A stretch of DNA of 48,366 nt, from assembly GCA_016182655.1 (NCBI GenBank), contig JACPGB010000047.1:1-48366 (forward strand), given 5' to 3'. Origin of the DNA: Deltaproteobacteria bacterium. GTDB lineage: Bacteria > Desulfobacterota > GWC2-55-46. Made by a program: the position numbers and the translations under genes. The notes below the pieces were generated by a model. It was given only the letters and a program-made list of their open reading frames with translations. It was not told the DNA's origin and made no database searches. Positions 1 through 8,351 of the stretch are shown piece by piece (the first letter of the stretch is position 1; every line of letters starts with the position of its first letter).

Positions 1-39
1 TTTAAGAAGCTCGGAAAATATGCTATGATTGCCTTGCAT
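1..39 (-). CDS. N-terminus of a truncated transposase (IS4-like)
   Basis: Only the first 13 codons lie in the window (start codon at 39-37), reading MQGNHSIFSELLK. A strong ribosome-binding site, AAGGAGGA, sits at 54-47, seven bases before the ATG. The short sequence resembles the beginning of IS4-family transposases with an N-terminal DUF4372 domain, which often open with a short polar stretch followed by a xFSxLL motif. That assignment is from memory of the family and rests on 13 residues, so it is tentative. The rest of the element would lie to the left of the window. Confidence 0.45.
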   Translation of the reverse strand, partial: MQGNHSIFSELLK

Positions 40-138
40 GGCTTGTTCCTCCTTGCTGTAATAGGCTTCTGGCGAATTCTATTATCCAACAAGGCAGAAC
101 AACAAGCCATGCTTTTTTAGTTTTTACCGGACACTACT
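1..138 (-). mobile_element. Terminal part of an insertion sequence
   Basis: The transposase start at 39 is preceded on the minus strand by about 100 non-coding bases ending in AGTGTCCGGTAAAAAC (minus strand, about 135-120), which looks like an IS terminus. Around it, TTTTTACC (121-128) and GGTAAAAA (139-146) form a short palindrome. Two arms, GCATGGCTTGTT at 36-47 and AACAAGCCATGC at 101-112, are perfectly complementary, and one covers the transposase start codon. The exact outer boundary and any target-site duplication cannot be fixed without the other end. Confidence 0.45.
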
Positions 139-230
139 GGTAAAAAATTCAAACCGCCCGGAAGCGCATATGGGTCACGAATCAAAAGGTTCAGGTTACA
201 AACTTGAACCCGCAAAAGGCCACAAAAGTT

Positions 231-320
231 GTCATTGCGAGCGTATGCGAAGCAATCTCATCTTTTATGATACATATCCCCTTGAGATTGCTTCGTCGGC
301 AAAACCCTCCTCGCAATGAC
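231..320. repeat. Dispersed intergenic palindrome (GTCATTGCGAG type)
   Basis: The 90-bp element has two nested inverted pairs: GTCATTGCGAG (231-241) with CTCGCAATGAC (310-320), and CGAAGCAATCTCA (248-260) with TGAGATTGCTTCG (283-295). This is the familiar intergenic palindrome found in many unrelated bacterial genomes. It has no coding potential and no T-run, so it is not a simple terminator. It sits between the IS end and the 3' end of the acyl-CoA operon. The stretch 139-230 shows nothing else recognisable. Confidence 0.75.
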
Positions 321-356
321 ACTTAGTTCGTAGCCTGGACCCATACAAAAAGTGTT

Positions 357-1170
357 TTAGCCATATTTATAAAAACCCTCTCCACTTTTTCTCCCGAGCT
401 TCCCCTCTTTTACAAGCGATTCAAGCACTGCCGGCGGAGCGTACCGCTCATCGTTAAGTCCGTCGCTTATCGTCCTCATTATCTCCAGGCAGACATCGAG
501 CCCGATGAAGTCGGCGAGCTCTATCGGCCCCATCGGGTGGTTCATCCCGGCCTTCATCACGGTGTCTATCGACTCCTTGTCGGCCACACCCGCCTGAATA
601 AGCCTCATCGCCTCGCCTATGAGCGCGAATAGTAGCCTGTTGGAGATAAAGCCCGGCGAGTCTCTGGAGACCGCCGGGGTCTTGTCGATCTTTTTTACGA
701 GTCCGACGATAGATGAAAGCGTCTCATCCGACGTCTTCTCTCCCCTTACGACCTCGACGAGCCGCATCACCTTCGGCGGATTCATGAAGTGCATCCCGAT
801 GAAACGCTCCGGGGCGATCACGGCGGTTGAAAGGCTGTCGATGGAGATGGATGATGTGTTGGTCGCGATTATCGCGCCCTTTTTCAGAAGGCCGCTTAAG
901 CTCGATCTCCTCGGGGACCGCTTCGATTACGAGGTCCGCTCCCGAGACGCCGCTAAGCTCTGTAGTCGTCCTTATTCTTTGAAACACGCCTTCCCATGCC
1001 TCCGGGTCGGTCCTCTCCTTAATACGATCGAGCGCGAAAGAGAGTATCCCGGCGGACCTGTCGATCAAGGTCACCGGGTATCGATGAAGCGCGAAGACCT
1101 GCGCGATCCCCCTGCCCATCGTGCCCGCGCCGATCACGGCGACGGCCTTTATCTCGTCCGTCGTCATCAC
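357..1170 (-). pseudogene. 3-hydroxyacyl-CoA (3-hydroxybutyryl-CoA) dehydrogenase, frameshifted
   Basis: Two reading frames together make one NAD-dependent 3-hydroxyacyl-CoA dehydrogenase (oxidation of 3-hydroxyacyl-CoA to 3-ketoacyl-CoA). The 5' part (1170 to about 890) carries the Rossmann motif GAGTMGRGIAQ and ends in family sequence at EAVPEEIELK. The 3' part (about 890 to 357) resumes in another frame with LLKKGAIIATNTSS and contains the catalytic region GMHFMNPP and the C-terminal dimerisation domain to a natural stop. Compared with the family about eight or nine residues are missing at the joint, and the frame change fits loss of about 26 nt. The gene overlaps the thiolase by 4 bp, so it is the last gene of a crotonase-thiolase-dehydrogenase operon. 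It is either a true pseudogene or an assembly error. Confidence 0.85.
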
Positions 1171-2342
1171 AAGCCCTCAATCGCCTCTATAGCCATCGAC
1201 ATCGCTCCCCCGCCGCCGAGGCAGAGTGTCGCGAGCCCGAGCCTCTTTTTACGGGCTTTGAGCGCATGGACGAGGGTCGCGAGGACGCGCGCGCCGCTTG
1301 CGCCTATGGGGTGGCCGAGCGCTATGGCCCCGCCGTTCACGTTCACCTTTGACGGGTCCAGGGATAGCTCCTTCATGACCGCTATGGCCTGGGCCGCGAA
1401 GGCCTCGTTCTCCTCGATAAGGTCGAACTCTTCGAGTTTAAGGCCTGTTTTCTTAAGGAGGTTTTTGACCGACACGACCGGCGCTATCGTGTACCACTTC
1501 GGCTCGAGGTGGCCCGATGACGAGCCGACAATCCTGGCAAGGGGCCTCATCCCGAGGGCGCGCGCCTTTCTGCCCGAGGCGAGTATCATGATCGCGGCCC
1601 CGTCGTTAAGGCCCGGAGAGTTACCGGCCGTTATTGTCCCGTTCTCGACAAACGCGGGTTTCAATCTTGAAAGGGCCTCCATCGAGGTCTCTTTCCTTAT
1701 CGTCTCGTCCTCCGAGACGAGCGAGCCTTCGGTCTTTATCTGTATCATCTCATCGGCGAACGAACCGTTCCGGATAGCCTCTGCCGCCTTCCTGTGGCTA
1801 TCGAGGGCGAACGAGTCCTGCTCCTCCCTCGTTATCCTGTATTTGTTCACCGTATGCTCGCAGAGCTCCCCCATGTGCGCTCCGTTGTAACAGTCGAGAA
1901 GGCCGTCGAATATCATGGCGTCTATCGCTTTCGAGTCCCCGTACTTCTTCCCCCGCCTTAAGTCCTTGATGAGATGGGGCGCGTTGGACATCGACTCCAT
2001 CCCGCCCGCGACTATCAGGTCTGCCTCTCCGAGCATGATCGCCTCGGCCCCGAGCGAGACGGCCTTGAGCCCCGAGGCGCAGACCTTGTTCACGGTAAAT
2101 GCCGCTGTCGTCTCGGACAGCCCCGCGTACATGGCCGCCTGTCTCGCCGGGTTCTGGCCGAGCCCGGCAGAGATGACGTTCCCCATGATGACCTCGTCCA
2201 CGACCGACGGCTCAAGCCCGGTTTTTTTAAGCCCTTCGCTTATTACGATTGACGCGAGACGCGGCGCGCTCAAAGCCGAAAGCCCTCCGAGGAGCCTCCC
2301 CACCGGCGACCTGTACGCCCCCAATATAAACGCCTCTTCCAT
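1167..2342 (-). CDS. Acetyl-CoA acetyltransferase (thiolase)
   Basis: The 391-residue protein is a full-length thiolase, condensing two acetyl-CoA to acetoacetyl-CoA or cleaving 3-ketoacyl-CoA in the cytoplasm. The nucleophile Cys88 lies in NKVCASGLKAV, His344 in GGAIALGHPIGASGAR, and the second catalytic Cys374 in LCLGGGGAMS; all three are present. The order crotonase, thiolase, 3-hydroxyacyl-CoA dehydrogenase, with gaps of 2 bp and an overlap of 4 bp, makes a compact operon for short-chain acyl-CoA interconversion (butyrate/crotonyl-CoA or beta-oxidation type). No acyl-CoA dehydrogenase or transferase gene is visible, so the direction of the pathway is undecided. Confidence 0.93.
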   Translation of the reverse strand: MEEAFILGAYRSPVGRLLGGLSALSAPRLASIVISEGLKKTGLEPSVVDEVIMGNVISAGLGQNPARQAAMYAGLSETTAAFTVNKVCASGLKAVSLGAEAIMLGEADLIVAGGMESMSNAPHLIKDLRRGKKYGDSKAIDAMIFDGLLDCYNGAHMGELCEHTVNKYRITREEQDSFALDSHRKAAEAIRNGSFADEMIQIKTEGSLVSEDETIRKETSMEALSRLKPAFVENGTITAGNSPGLNDGAAIMILASGRKARALGMRPLARIVGSSSGHLEPKWYTIAPVVSVKNLLKKTGLKLEEFDLIEENEAFAAQAIAVMKELSLDPSKVNVNGGAIALGHPIGASGARVLATLVHALKARKKRLGLATLCLGGGGAMSMAIEAIEGL

Positions 2343-2344
2343 CC

Positions 2345-3070
2345 CTACCTCTTCTTTCTTTCAAGGAATTCGCCCATGAGGCGTTTGCGGTCTTCGAACG
2401 AAAAGAGGCCTGTCCATACGCCTATTTCCTCCTCGAATGAGGCTGACTCTATGAGCCTCTTGGCGGCCCTCAGGCACTGGACAGGCTTGTGAGCGATTGT
2501 GGAAGCGAGCGACAAGACCTCGTCCTTGAGCCTGCCCCTGGGCACGACCTTATTTACGAGCCCGATACTTAAGGCCTCGTCCGCGCCTACGCGCCTCCCG
2601 GTCAGTATCAACTCCTTTGCCTTCATCTTTCCTACCCTCTCGGCGAGGCGTTTCGTACCGCCGCCGCCCGGCACTATCCCGAGATTTATTTCAGGCATGC
2701 CGAATATGGCGGATTCAGAGGCAACGACGATATCACACGCAAGCGCAAGCTCGCACCCGCCTCCTAGCGCGAACCCGTTTACGCCTGCTATCACCGGGAC
2801 AGGGAAGGCCTCGACGGCATTAAAGGCGGAATGAATGAGGCGCGCAAAGGAACGGGCCTCATTCTCCCCGAAACCGTACATTTCTTTAATATCCGCGCCT
2901 GCGACAAAGGTCGTCCCCTCGCCGAAAAATACAAGGACTTTCGCGGACTCCTTCAAGGCATCGAGCGTCCCGACGAGGTCCCGCAGGACCCCGGACGAAA
3001 GTATGTTCACGGGACGATTGAAGGTGACGACCGCCACCTCGCCCGGAACTACACCGAATGACTCTCCCAT
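2345..3070 (-). CDS. Enoyl-CoA hydratase (crotonase family)
   Basis: At 241 residues the protein is slightly shorter than typical crotonases (about 260). It hydrates trans-2-enoyl-CoA to 3-hydroxyacyl-CoA. The oxyanion-hole region AGADIKEM (57-64) and NGFALGGGCELALACD (98-113) are intact, with the two catalytic glutamates at Glu107 and Glu127 (GMPEINLGIVPGGGG). It is the first gene of the acyl-CoA operon, 2 bp before the thiolase. A TTGACA element lies about 30 bp upstream. No proper Shine-Dalgarno is seen before the ATG, so the message could be nearly leaderless. Confidence 0.92.
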   Translation of the reverse strand: MGESFGVVPGEVAVVTFNRPVNILSSGVLRDLVGTLDALKESAKVLVFFGEGTTFVAGADIKEMYGFGENEARSFARLIHSAFNAVEAFPVPVIAGVNGFALGGGCELALACDIVVASESAIFGMPEINLGIVPGGGGTKRLAERVGKMKAKELILTGRRVGADEALSIGLVNKVVPRGRLKDEVLSLASTIAHKPVQCLRAAKRLIESASFEEEIGVWTGLFSFEDRKRLMGEFLERKKR

Positions 3071-3076
3071 ATCCAG

Positions 3077-3105
3077 AGTAGATTAGGTATCTCCCTGTTT
3101 GTCAA
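3077..3105 (-). promoter_or_regulatory. Possible sigma70 promoter of the acyl-CoA operon
   Basis: On the minus strand TTGACA (3105-3100) is followed after 17 bp by TCTACT (3082-3077), a four-of-six match to the -10 consensus. The expected transcription start would be at or just before the crotonase ATG (3070), which would make the message almost leaderless. The perfect -35 supports it; the short leader argues for caution. Confidence 0.4.
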
Positions 3106-3122
3106 GCGTAGCTAAGGCAGGA

Positions 3123-3142
3123 GGGGGAGGATTGCCTCCCCC
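3123..3142 (-). terminator. Stem-loop after the cco cluster
   Basis: GGGGGAGG (3123-3130) and CCTCCCCC (3135-3142) form a GC-rich 8-bp stem with a 4-base loop immediately after the stop of the TauE/SafE-like gene. There is no T-run on the minus strand, so it may act as a weak or Rho-assisted terminator or as an mRNA 3' end stabiliser. Confidence 0.4.
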
Positions 3143-3145
3143 GGA

Positions 3146-3838
3146 TCAGGCGGCACAGAAGGGATAGAGCATCGTGAGAAGATCGGCGGAGACATGGAAG
3201 TGGAAGATCGATTTGAAGCCGAGCGCGATTATAATGACCGACGATAAGGCGGTAACGGGCAGGGTTTTAAGTCTCAAGCCGGTGATCGACCCCGCGAACA
3301 GCATGGGGACAAACGTGCCTGCGCCAAGCGCGAGTGTGACGAGCGCGCCTTCAAACGGACTGCCGGTGGAGGCGGCCTTGAGCCCCGCGGCATATAAGAG
3401 CCCGCACGGCACAAGCCCGTTAAGCATGCCTATTATGAAAATCGTCTGCCTATTTGCCTTGGACTCCCCCCTGCCAACGATAGCGAGTGCGCGGCCAAGT
3501 AGGCCTGTGGGAAAGAGAGCGATAAGCCGTCTCTTTATGGATCCGGGCATGAGTCCGAGCATGTCGATGCCTATGGCGACCATAACGGCCCCGGCGACCA
3601 CGGGGACGACCGACTGAAGGCCTCCGAACAAGCCTGTGCCGGAGAGCGCCTTTCCGATGAGCCCGGCGAGCGCGCCGAGAACGGCGTAGGACGAGAGCCT
3701 TCCGGAGTTGTATAAAAGAGAAAATTTGAGACCCCCGCCGAGCTTCATGCCGCAGGCCGCGGCGAGCGCTCCGCACATCGCGACACAGTGGAGCGCGCCC
3801 AGGGTCCCTGCCGCGAATATAAGGATGTAGTCTCCCAT
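3146..3838 (-). CDS. TauE/SafE-like (DsbD_2) membrane protein of the cbb3 cluster
   Basis: This 230-residue integral membrane protein has about six hydrophobic segments and an N-terminal HCVAMCG motif (17-23) inside the first one. It belongs to the sulfite exporter TauE/SafE / cytochrome c biogenesis transmembrane family. Members with this HCxxMCG signature are regularly encoded at the end of ccoGHIS clusters. The Cys/His/Met residues would suit copper handling, which fits oxidase CuB assembly. It starts 1 bp after the ccoS stop, so it is surely in the same transcript. The substrate is not known from sequence; copper or a thiol-redox role are both possible. Confidence 0.8.
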   Translation of the reverse strand: MGDYILIFAAGTLGALHCVAMCGALAAACGMKLGGGLKFSLLYNSGRLSSYAVLGALAGLIGKALSGTGLFGGLQSVVPVVAGAVMVAIGIDMLGLMPGSIKRRLIALFPTGLLGRALAIVGRGESKANRQTIFIIGMLNGLVPCGLLYAAGLKAASTGSPFEGALVTLALGAGTFVPMLFAGSITGLRLKTLPVTALSSVIIIALGFKSIFHFHVSADLLTMLYPFCAA

Positions 3839-3839
3839 T

Positions 3840-3986
3840 CTATTCGCCCTTGTCGTCGAAGAATATCCTGTGCTTGGGCCCCTCCAGGTCCTCGAACTGG
3901 CCGGACTTTACCGACCAGATAAGGAAGATGAGCCCGACGAAGCCCAGGAATATCACCGCCGGTATCATTATGTAGAGCATCTCCAT
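3840..3986 (-). CDS. ccoS: cbb3 oxidase assembly protein CcoS
   Basis: A small 48-residue gene with the CcoS pattern: an N-terminal transmembrane helix (about residues 5-24), then SGQFEDLEGPKHRIFFDD, which is the conserved tail of the family. CcoS is needed for insertion of haem and copper into the cbb3 oxidase. The ATG at 3986-3984 is preceded by AAGGAGA. It starts 2 bp after the ccoI stop and ends just before the TauE/SafE-like gene. Confidence 0.93.
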   Translation of the reverse strand: MEMLYIMIPAVIFLGFVGLIFLIWSVKSGQFEDLEGPKHRIFFDDKGE

Positions 3987-3988
3987 GA

Positions 3989-6496
3989 CTATCTTCTCCT
4001 TAACGAATTGCCGATAACGACAAGCGAGCTTACCGGCATGGCGACGGCCGCGAGGAGCGGGAAGACGAGCCCCGAGGCCGCAAGCGGCGTGACTATCAAG
4101 TTGTATACGACGGAAATGGCGAGGTTCTCCTTTATCGCCCTCATCGTCCCCCTTGACAGCTCTATGGCGCGCGCCACGTTCGCGGCCCTGTTATCAAGGA
4201 GGACTATGTCAGCCGAACCTATGGCGAGATCGGTGCCGTTGCCCATGGCGATGCCGATGTCCGAGGCCGCGAGCGCCGGGCCGTCGTTAACGCCGTCCCC
4301 GACCATTATTACCTTCTCCCCCTTCTCCCTTAAGGCCCTGATGTACGCCTCCTTGCCCTCCGGCAGGACCCCTGCAACGACATCGTCTATGGACACGGCC
4401 TTGCCTACGGCAGAGGCGGTAGCCTCTACGTCGCCTGAAAGCAGGCTCACTTTCAACCCCATTTTCTTGAGCCTTGAGACGAGCTCCGGGGCGTCTTTTC
4501 TCACAGGGTCGGATACGGCGATGAGTCCAAGCGCCTCGTCTTTACCCGACTTCGCCACAAAGACGACAGTCCTGCCGGCCCGGGAGAGGTCGGCCGCGAG
4601 CGCAAGGGACCTGGGAGGTATGCGGAAGCCCATTTCAGTTATGAACGCCGCGCTCCCGGCCCATGCCCTCACGCCGTTCCAGCGCGCCGATCTTATATCC
4701 CTGGGCCTTGTGACCCTGAGCTCGCCTTCAACACCCTTTCCCGGATGGGCCTTGAAGGACGACTGCAATATGTCGCATGAGCGCTTGATCGCCTCGGCAT
4801 GTATCGCCTTCCCTATCGGGTGCTCCGAGTACTGCTCGATGGAGGCGGCAACGGACAAGAGCTCCTCTTCATCTAACCCGTTCGACGCCGCCACCTCTGT
4901 GACCGACATCCTTCCCTCTGTGAGCGTCCCGGTCTTGTCGAATACGACATGCGTTGCCTTGCATGCCTTTTCAAGGACCTCGCTCCCCTTTACGAGTATG
5001 CCGTCTCTCGCCGCCCTCGATGTCCCGGCGAGTATCGCGGCCGGGGTGGCGAGAGCGAGCGCGCACGGGCATGTGATGATGAGGACGGATACCGCGTACA
5101 CGGCGGCCTGCCCCACCCCGGCGTGGAGATACCAGTAGATGAACGTAAGGGAGGCTATCGCGAGGACTATCGGTATGAAATAACCGGCGGCCTTGTCGGC
5201 CACACGCTGTATCGCGGTTTTTTTAAGGAGCGCGTCCTCCACGAGCCTCTTTATGCCGGAGAGGCGCGTAAAGTCCCCTGTTGCGGCGACCTTTACAAGG
5301 AGCCTGCCGTCGAGGTTCATGGCGCCGCTCCAGACCTTTGCGCCCGAGGACTTATCTACCGCGAGCGACTCTCCGGTAAGCATCGATTCGTCGACTTTCG
5401 ATGCGCCCTCGAAGACGGCCCCGTCGACCGGAATCCTCTCGCCGGGCCTCACCTCGACGATGTCGCCGGGGACGAGGGACTTTACGGCCGCCACCCTCCT
5501 TACCCCGTTCAGGTACAGGGTCGCGCTCAGCGTCTCGCGGGCAGAAAGCCCAAGAGAGGCCCAGCCCGCCCTCTTCCTCGCCTCTGCCTCGAGGAGCCTC
5601 CCTATGAGGATGAGGAATATGAACATCGCGGCAGAGTCGAAGTATACGCCACCCCCGGCCCCAATGGCCCCCCCGGCCCCTTTGACGCCCGCAACCGATG
5701 CAAGGCTGTAGCCGAACGTTATCAATATGCCGAGCGCTATGGGGAGGTCCATGGTCAGGGCCCTCGCCCTTATCCCGTAAAAGGCCCCTCTCAGGAAAGG
5801 CAGTCCAGCGTAGAACACCACCGGGACGGTCACGAGAAGGCTCAATATCTCAAGGAAGAACCTCGACCCCTCGTCCATGGACCAGAGAAAACCGCCGTAG
5901 AGCCCCTCTGCGAGGAACATCGTTGCTACGGTCCCGAACCCGGCGACGGCAAGCCGTATTATAGCGTCGTCGCGCCGCTTCTCCAGCGGCGCTTCGATTG
6001 ACGGGTCGTACGGGGTCGCCCTGTAGCCGACGGAGCCTACGCGCGAGACGATCTCCTTGAGCGTAGTCTTTTCGCCGTCCCACCTGACCTTAAGCCTGTG
6101 CGTCGAAAAATTGAGGCGCGACGAAGCAACACCATTAATATGCGAGGTGACTTTTTCTATGAGCCAGATGCAGGCGGAGCAGTGCACGCCCTCGACGATG
6201 AGAGAGGCTTCGCTCATTTCCCCGGAGGCCTCTATGTGGTCCTCGTCGATAAAAGGGGACTCCTCTATCGATACGGGCCTTCCGGGCCTCTCCTTATCCC
6301 TCTTTTCATAGTAGATATCGAGCCCGGCCCCATAGATGTACCTGCAGACAGAGAGGCACCCGTTACAGCAGAACGCCAGGAGCTCGCCCTTTATGGATTG
6401 GGTCAACGGCTCGGAGGGGAGCGCCTCTCCGCAGTGGAAGCAGTGCCCTTCGTGGGGGGCGGCAAAAAAGCAGGGCGCTTCGTTGGTCGTTGCCAT
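3989..6496 (-). CDS. ccoI: Copper-exporting P1B-type ATPase for cbb3 oxidase assembly (CcoI/FixI)
   Basis: The 835-residue protein is a full-length FixI/CcoI ATPase that moves copper out of the cytoplasm for CuB maturation. It starts with a cysteine-rich region (HCFHCGEALP at 18-27, FCCNGCLSVCRY at 42-53) typical of this subfamily, then an HMA domain with HCSACIW (105-111). Eight predicted membrane helices follow, with the ion-binding CPC motif at 476-478. The phosphorylation motif is at Asp520 (DKTGT), and GDGVNDGPAL with the MGNG segment marks the P domain. It lies 17 bp after ccoH and 2 bp before ccoS. Confidence 0.96.
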   Translation of the reverse strand: MATTNEAPCFFAAPHEGHCFHCGEALPSEPLTQSIKGELLAFCCNGCLSVCRYIYGAGLDIYYEKRDKERPGRPVSIEESPFIDEDHIEASGEMSEASLIVEGVHCSACIWLIEKVTSHINGVASSRLNFSTHRLKVRWDGEKTTLKEIVSRVGSVGYRATPYDPSIEAPLEKRRDDAIIRLAVAGFGTVATMFLAEGLYGGFLWSMDEGSRFFLEILSLLVTVPVVFYAGLPFLRGAFYGIRARALTMDLPIALGILITFGYSLASVAGVKGAGGAIGAGGGVYFDSAAMFIFLILIGRLLEAEARKRAGWASLGLSARETLSATLYLNGVRRVAAVKSLVPGDIVEVRPGERIPVDGAVFEGASKVDESMLTGESLAVDKSSGAKVWSGAMNLDGRLLVKVAATGDFTRLSGIKRLVEDALLKKTAIQRVADKAAGYFIPIVLAIASLTFIYWYLHAGVGQAAVYAVSVLIITCPCALALATPAAILAGTSRAARDGILVKGSEVLEKACKATHVVFDKTGTLTEGRMSVTEVAASNGLDEEELLSVAASIEQYSEHPIGKAIHAEAIKRSCDILQSSFKAHPGKGVEGELRVTRPRDIRSARWNGVRAWAGSAAFITEMGFRIPPRSLALAADLSRAGRTVVFVAKSGKDEALGLIAVSDPVRKDAPELVSRLKKMGLKVSLLSGDVEATASAVGKAVSIDDVVAGVLPEGKEAYIRALREKGEKVIMVGDGVNDGPALAASDIGIAMGNGTDLAIGSADIVLLDNRAANVARAIELSRGTMRAIKENLAISVVYNLIVTPLAASGLVFPLLAAVAMPVSSLVVIGNSLRRR

Positions 6497-6513
6497 TTCG
6501 ATGAAACCCTTCC

Positions 6514-6969
6514 TCAGGCCTTCAGCCTGAATGTCTCTTCAACAGATTTGCCGCCGAGCGTCGCGGTGACGCGCAGATCCCACCAGCCTTCGAGCGGAAG
6601 GACTACCTGCCCCTTATAGAGTCCTGCCTCGTCCTTAAGCTCGTGGACCGCATCAAACCCGCCTGTCGCGGGCCTCATGACAAGGAGCGTGACCATCGCG
6701 CCTTGAATCACGCCGCCGTCCCTGTCAAGAAGGCTCACCTTTACATCTTTTATCCCGGTCCCGCCCGCCACGGTGGAAAGTCTTAAAGTCCAGCCGAGTT
6801 CCCTCTCGGTCTTTATCCTCTCGCCGTATTTGAGCCCCTTTTCGTAATAATCCCTGTCGGTAAGGCCGTCGTCGCTCCATAAGGCGAGCGAGAGGAACGC
6901 GATATTTACCGCAAAGACGACCCCGAGCGATATGCCTATGGCCAGCGGCCACTTCGATCCCTTTTTCAT
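6514..6969 (-). CDS. ccoH: cbb3 oxidase assembly protein CcoH (FixH)
   Basis: The 151-residue protein has one N-terminal membrane helix (about residues 8-30) and a periplasmic FixH domain, ending in the typical GWWDLRVTATLGGK segment. The motif DRDYYEKGLKY after the helix is characteristic of FixH. CcoH stabilises early assembly intermediates of cbb3 oxidase and works with CcoI. Its start overlaps the ccoG stop by 4 bp, indicating translational coupling. Confidence 0.93.
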   Translation of the reverse strand: MKKGSKWPLAIGISLGVVFAVNIAFLSLALWSDDGLTDRDYYEKGLKYGERIKTERELGWTLRLSTVAGGTGIKDVKVSLLDRDGGVIQGAMVTLLVMRPATGGFDAVHELKDEAGLYKGQVVLPLEGWWDLRVTATLGGKSVEETFRLKA

Positions 6970-8342
6970 TTAGCTGCCCCTTCCGCCCTTGAGAGCTTCG
7001 TCGCGCCTTCTTCAGGTATGAGGAAGGTCGACTGCCTCGCGGCCCTGACACCCGGGTCTGCCGCGTCCTCCAGGACGAAGTCGAACTTTTTCACGCGCTC
7101 GCCCTCTGCCCTGTCCACTACGAGCGCGAGCGCGGTCTGGTAGACCTCCCCGCTCTTTACGGTCACCGGGTTTCTGCCGACGATGATCGAAGCGTCTATG
7201 CCTTCGGTCTTTATGAGATAGGTATGCTCTTTTGTATCCATGTTCATCGCCTTTATGGTGTAGAGGTTTGAAACTCGCCCGTCGGCCCCCTTCTGAAACA
7301 GGGACGCCCTGTCGCGCAAGACCTCTATCTCAAGGGGCGTCCTTGTGGCAAGCTTCCAGGAGAGGAGCGAAAAGAGCGCCGTGAGGCAAAAGCCGTAGAG
7401 GACGACCCTCGGCCTCAATACCTTTGTGGTCCCGCCGGAGATGGTACTGAGCGACCCGTACCTGATGAGCCCTTCCTTCAATCCCATCTTCCTCATGACC
7501 GAGTCGCACGCGTCTATGCATTGCGCGCAGGCGATGCACTCGTACTGGAGCCCGTTCCTTATATCGATGCCGGTCGGGCAGGCCTGAACGCAAAGCGTGC
7601 AGTCGACGCAGTCACCGGCCCCGTCTTTTTTCGCTCTTCCGTGCGACCTCGGCTCGCCCCTCTTCGGGTCGTAACCGATGATCAGCGTGTCCTGATCGAA
7701 GAGCGCCGACTGGAAGCGCCCGTACGGACACGGGACAAGGCACATGAGTTCCCGTAAAAAGGCGCAGTCTCCGTACGTGGTAAACGTGAAGAGGCCGAGC
7801 CAGAAGGCGTTCGAGCCGGTAAGAGAGCCGGTCGTGATCCTCGCCATGAGCTCCATCGGCGGGATGAAGTACGAGACGAACGCGAAGGCTGTCGCAAACG
7901 AAAAGGCGAGCCAGACGGCGTGCTTGGCGATCTTCCTCGCGGCCTTGTTGCCCGAGAGGGTCGAGCCGTCGAGTTCCATCCTTTTCCTTCTCCCGCCCTC
8001 GATGAAGCGCTCTATCCTCATGAATATGTCGGTGAATACCGTCTGCGGGCAGGCATATCCGCACCAGAGCCTGCCGGCGACCGCCGTGAAGAAGAAGAGC
8101 GCTATCACGAGGAAGACGAGCGCGAAGGCGAGGTAATAGAGCTCCTCGGGCCAGAAGGTGAAGTTGAATATGTGGAACTTCCTCCCGGGTATGTCGAAGA
8201 GGATCGCCTGGGCTCCATTGTATTTGACCCACGGGAGCACGAAGTAGACGGCGAGGATGGCGAAGGAGACTATCGAGCGCAGTCTCCTGAACCTCCCCGC
8301 CACCTCCCTCATGTATATCTTGGTGCGCTTTTCTGTTTCCAT
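6966..8342 (-). CDS. ccoG: cbb3 oxidase accessory ferredoxin-type protein CcoG
   Basis: The 458-residue membrane protein matches CcoG/RdxA/FixG, recently described as a cupric reductase supporting CuB assembly. It has several membrane helices in the first 220 residues, with CGYACPQTVFTDIFMRIE in between, then two 4Fe-4S ferredoxin motifs (CVDCTLCVQACP and CIACAQCIDACD). Another membrane helix follows, and the C-terminal half is an Ig-like periplasmic domain. It is encoded 9 bp after ccoP and overlaps ccoH by 4 bp. Confidence 0.95.
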   Translation of the reverse strand: METEKRTKIYMREVAGRFRRLRSIVSFAILAVYFVLPWVKYNGAQAILFDIPGRKFHIFNFTFWPEELYYLAFALVFLVIALFFFTAVAGRLWCGYACPQTVFTDIFMRIERFIEGGRRKRMELDGSTLSGNKAARKIAKHAVWLAFSFATAFAFVSYFIPPMELMARITTGSLTGSNAFWLGLFTFTTYGDCAFLRELMCLVPCPYGRFQSALFDQDTLIIGYDPKRGEPRSHGRAKKDGAGDCVDCTLCVQACPTGIDIRNGLQYECIACAQCIDACDSVMRKMGLKEGLIRYGSLSTISGGTTKVLRPRVVLYGFCLTALFSLLSWKLATRTPLEIEVLRDRASLFQKGADGRVSNLYTIKAMNMDTKEHTYLIKTEGIDASIIVGRNPVTVKSGEVYQTALALVVDRAEGERVKKFDFVLEDAADPGVRAARQSTFLIPEEGATKLSRAEGAAK

Positions 8343-8351
8343 CGCGCCTTC

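Noticed and set aside
619-1890. Long plus-strand open frame of 423 codons
   Set aside because: It lies opposite thiolase and the dehydrogenase, whose frames carry clear family motifs. It has no recognisable domain and is a GC-rich shadow frame.
3870-5138. Plus-strand open frame of 422 codons opposite ccoI
   Set aside because: Low-complexity Ser/Pro/Ala composition typical of antisense frames; ccoI and ccoS on the other strand are certain.
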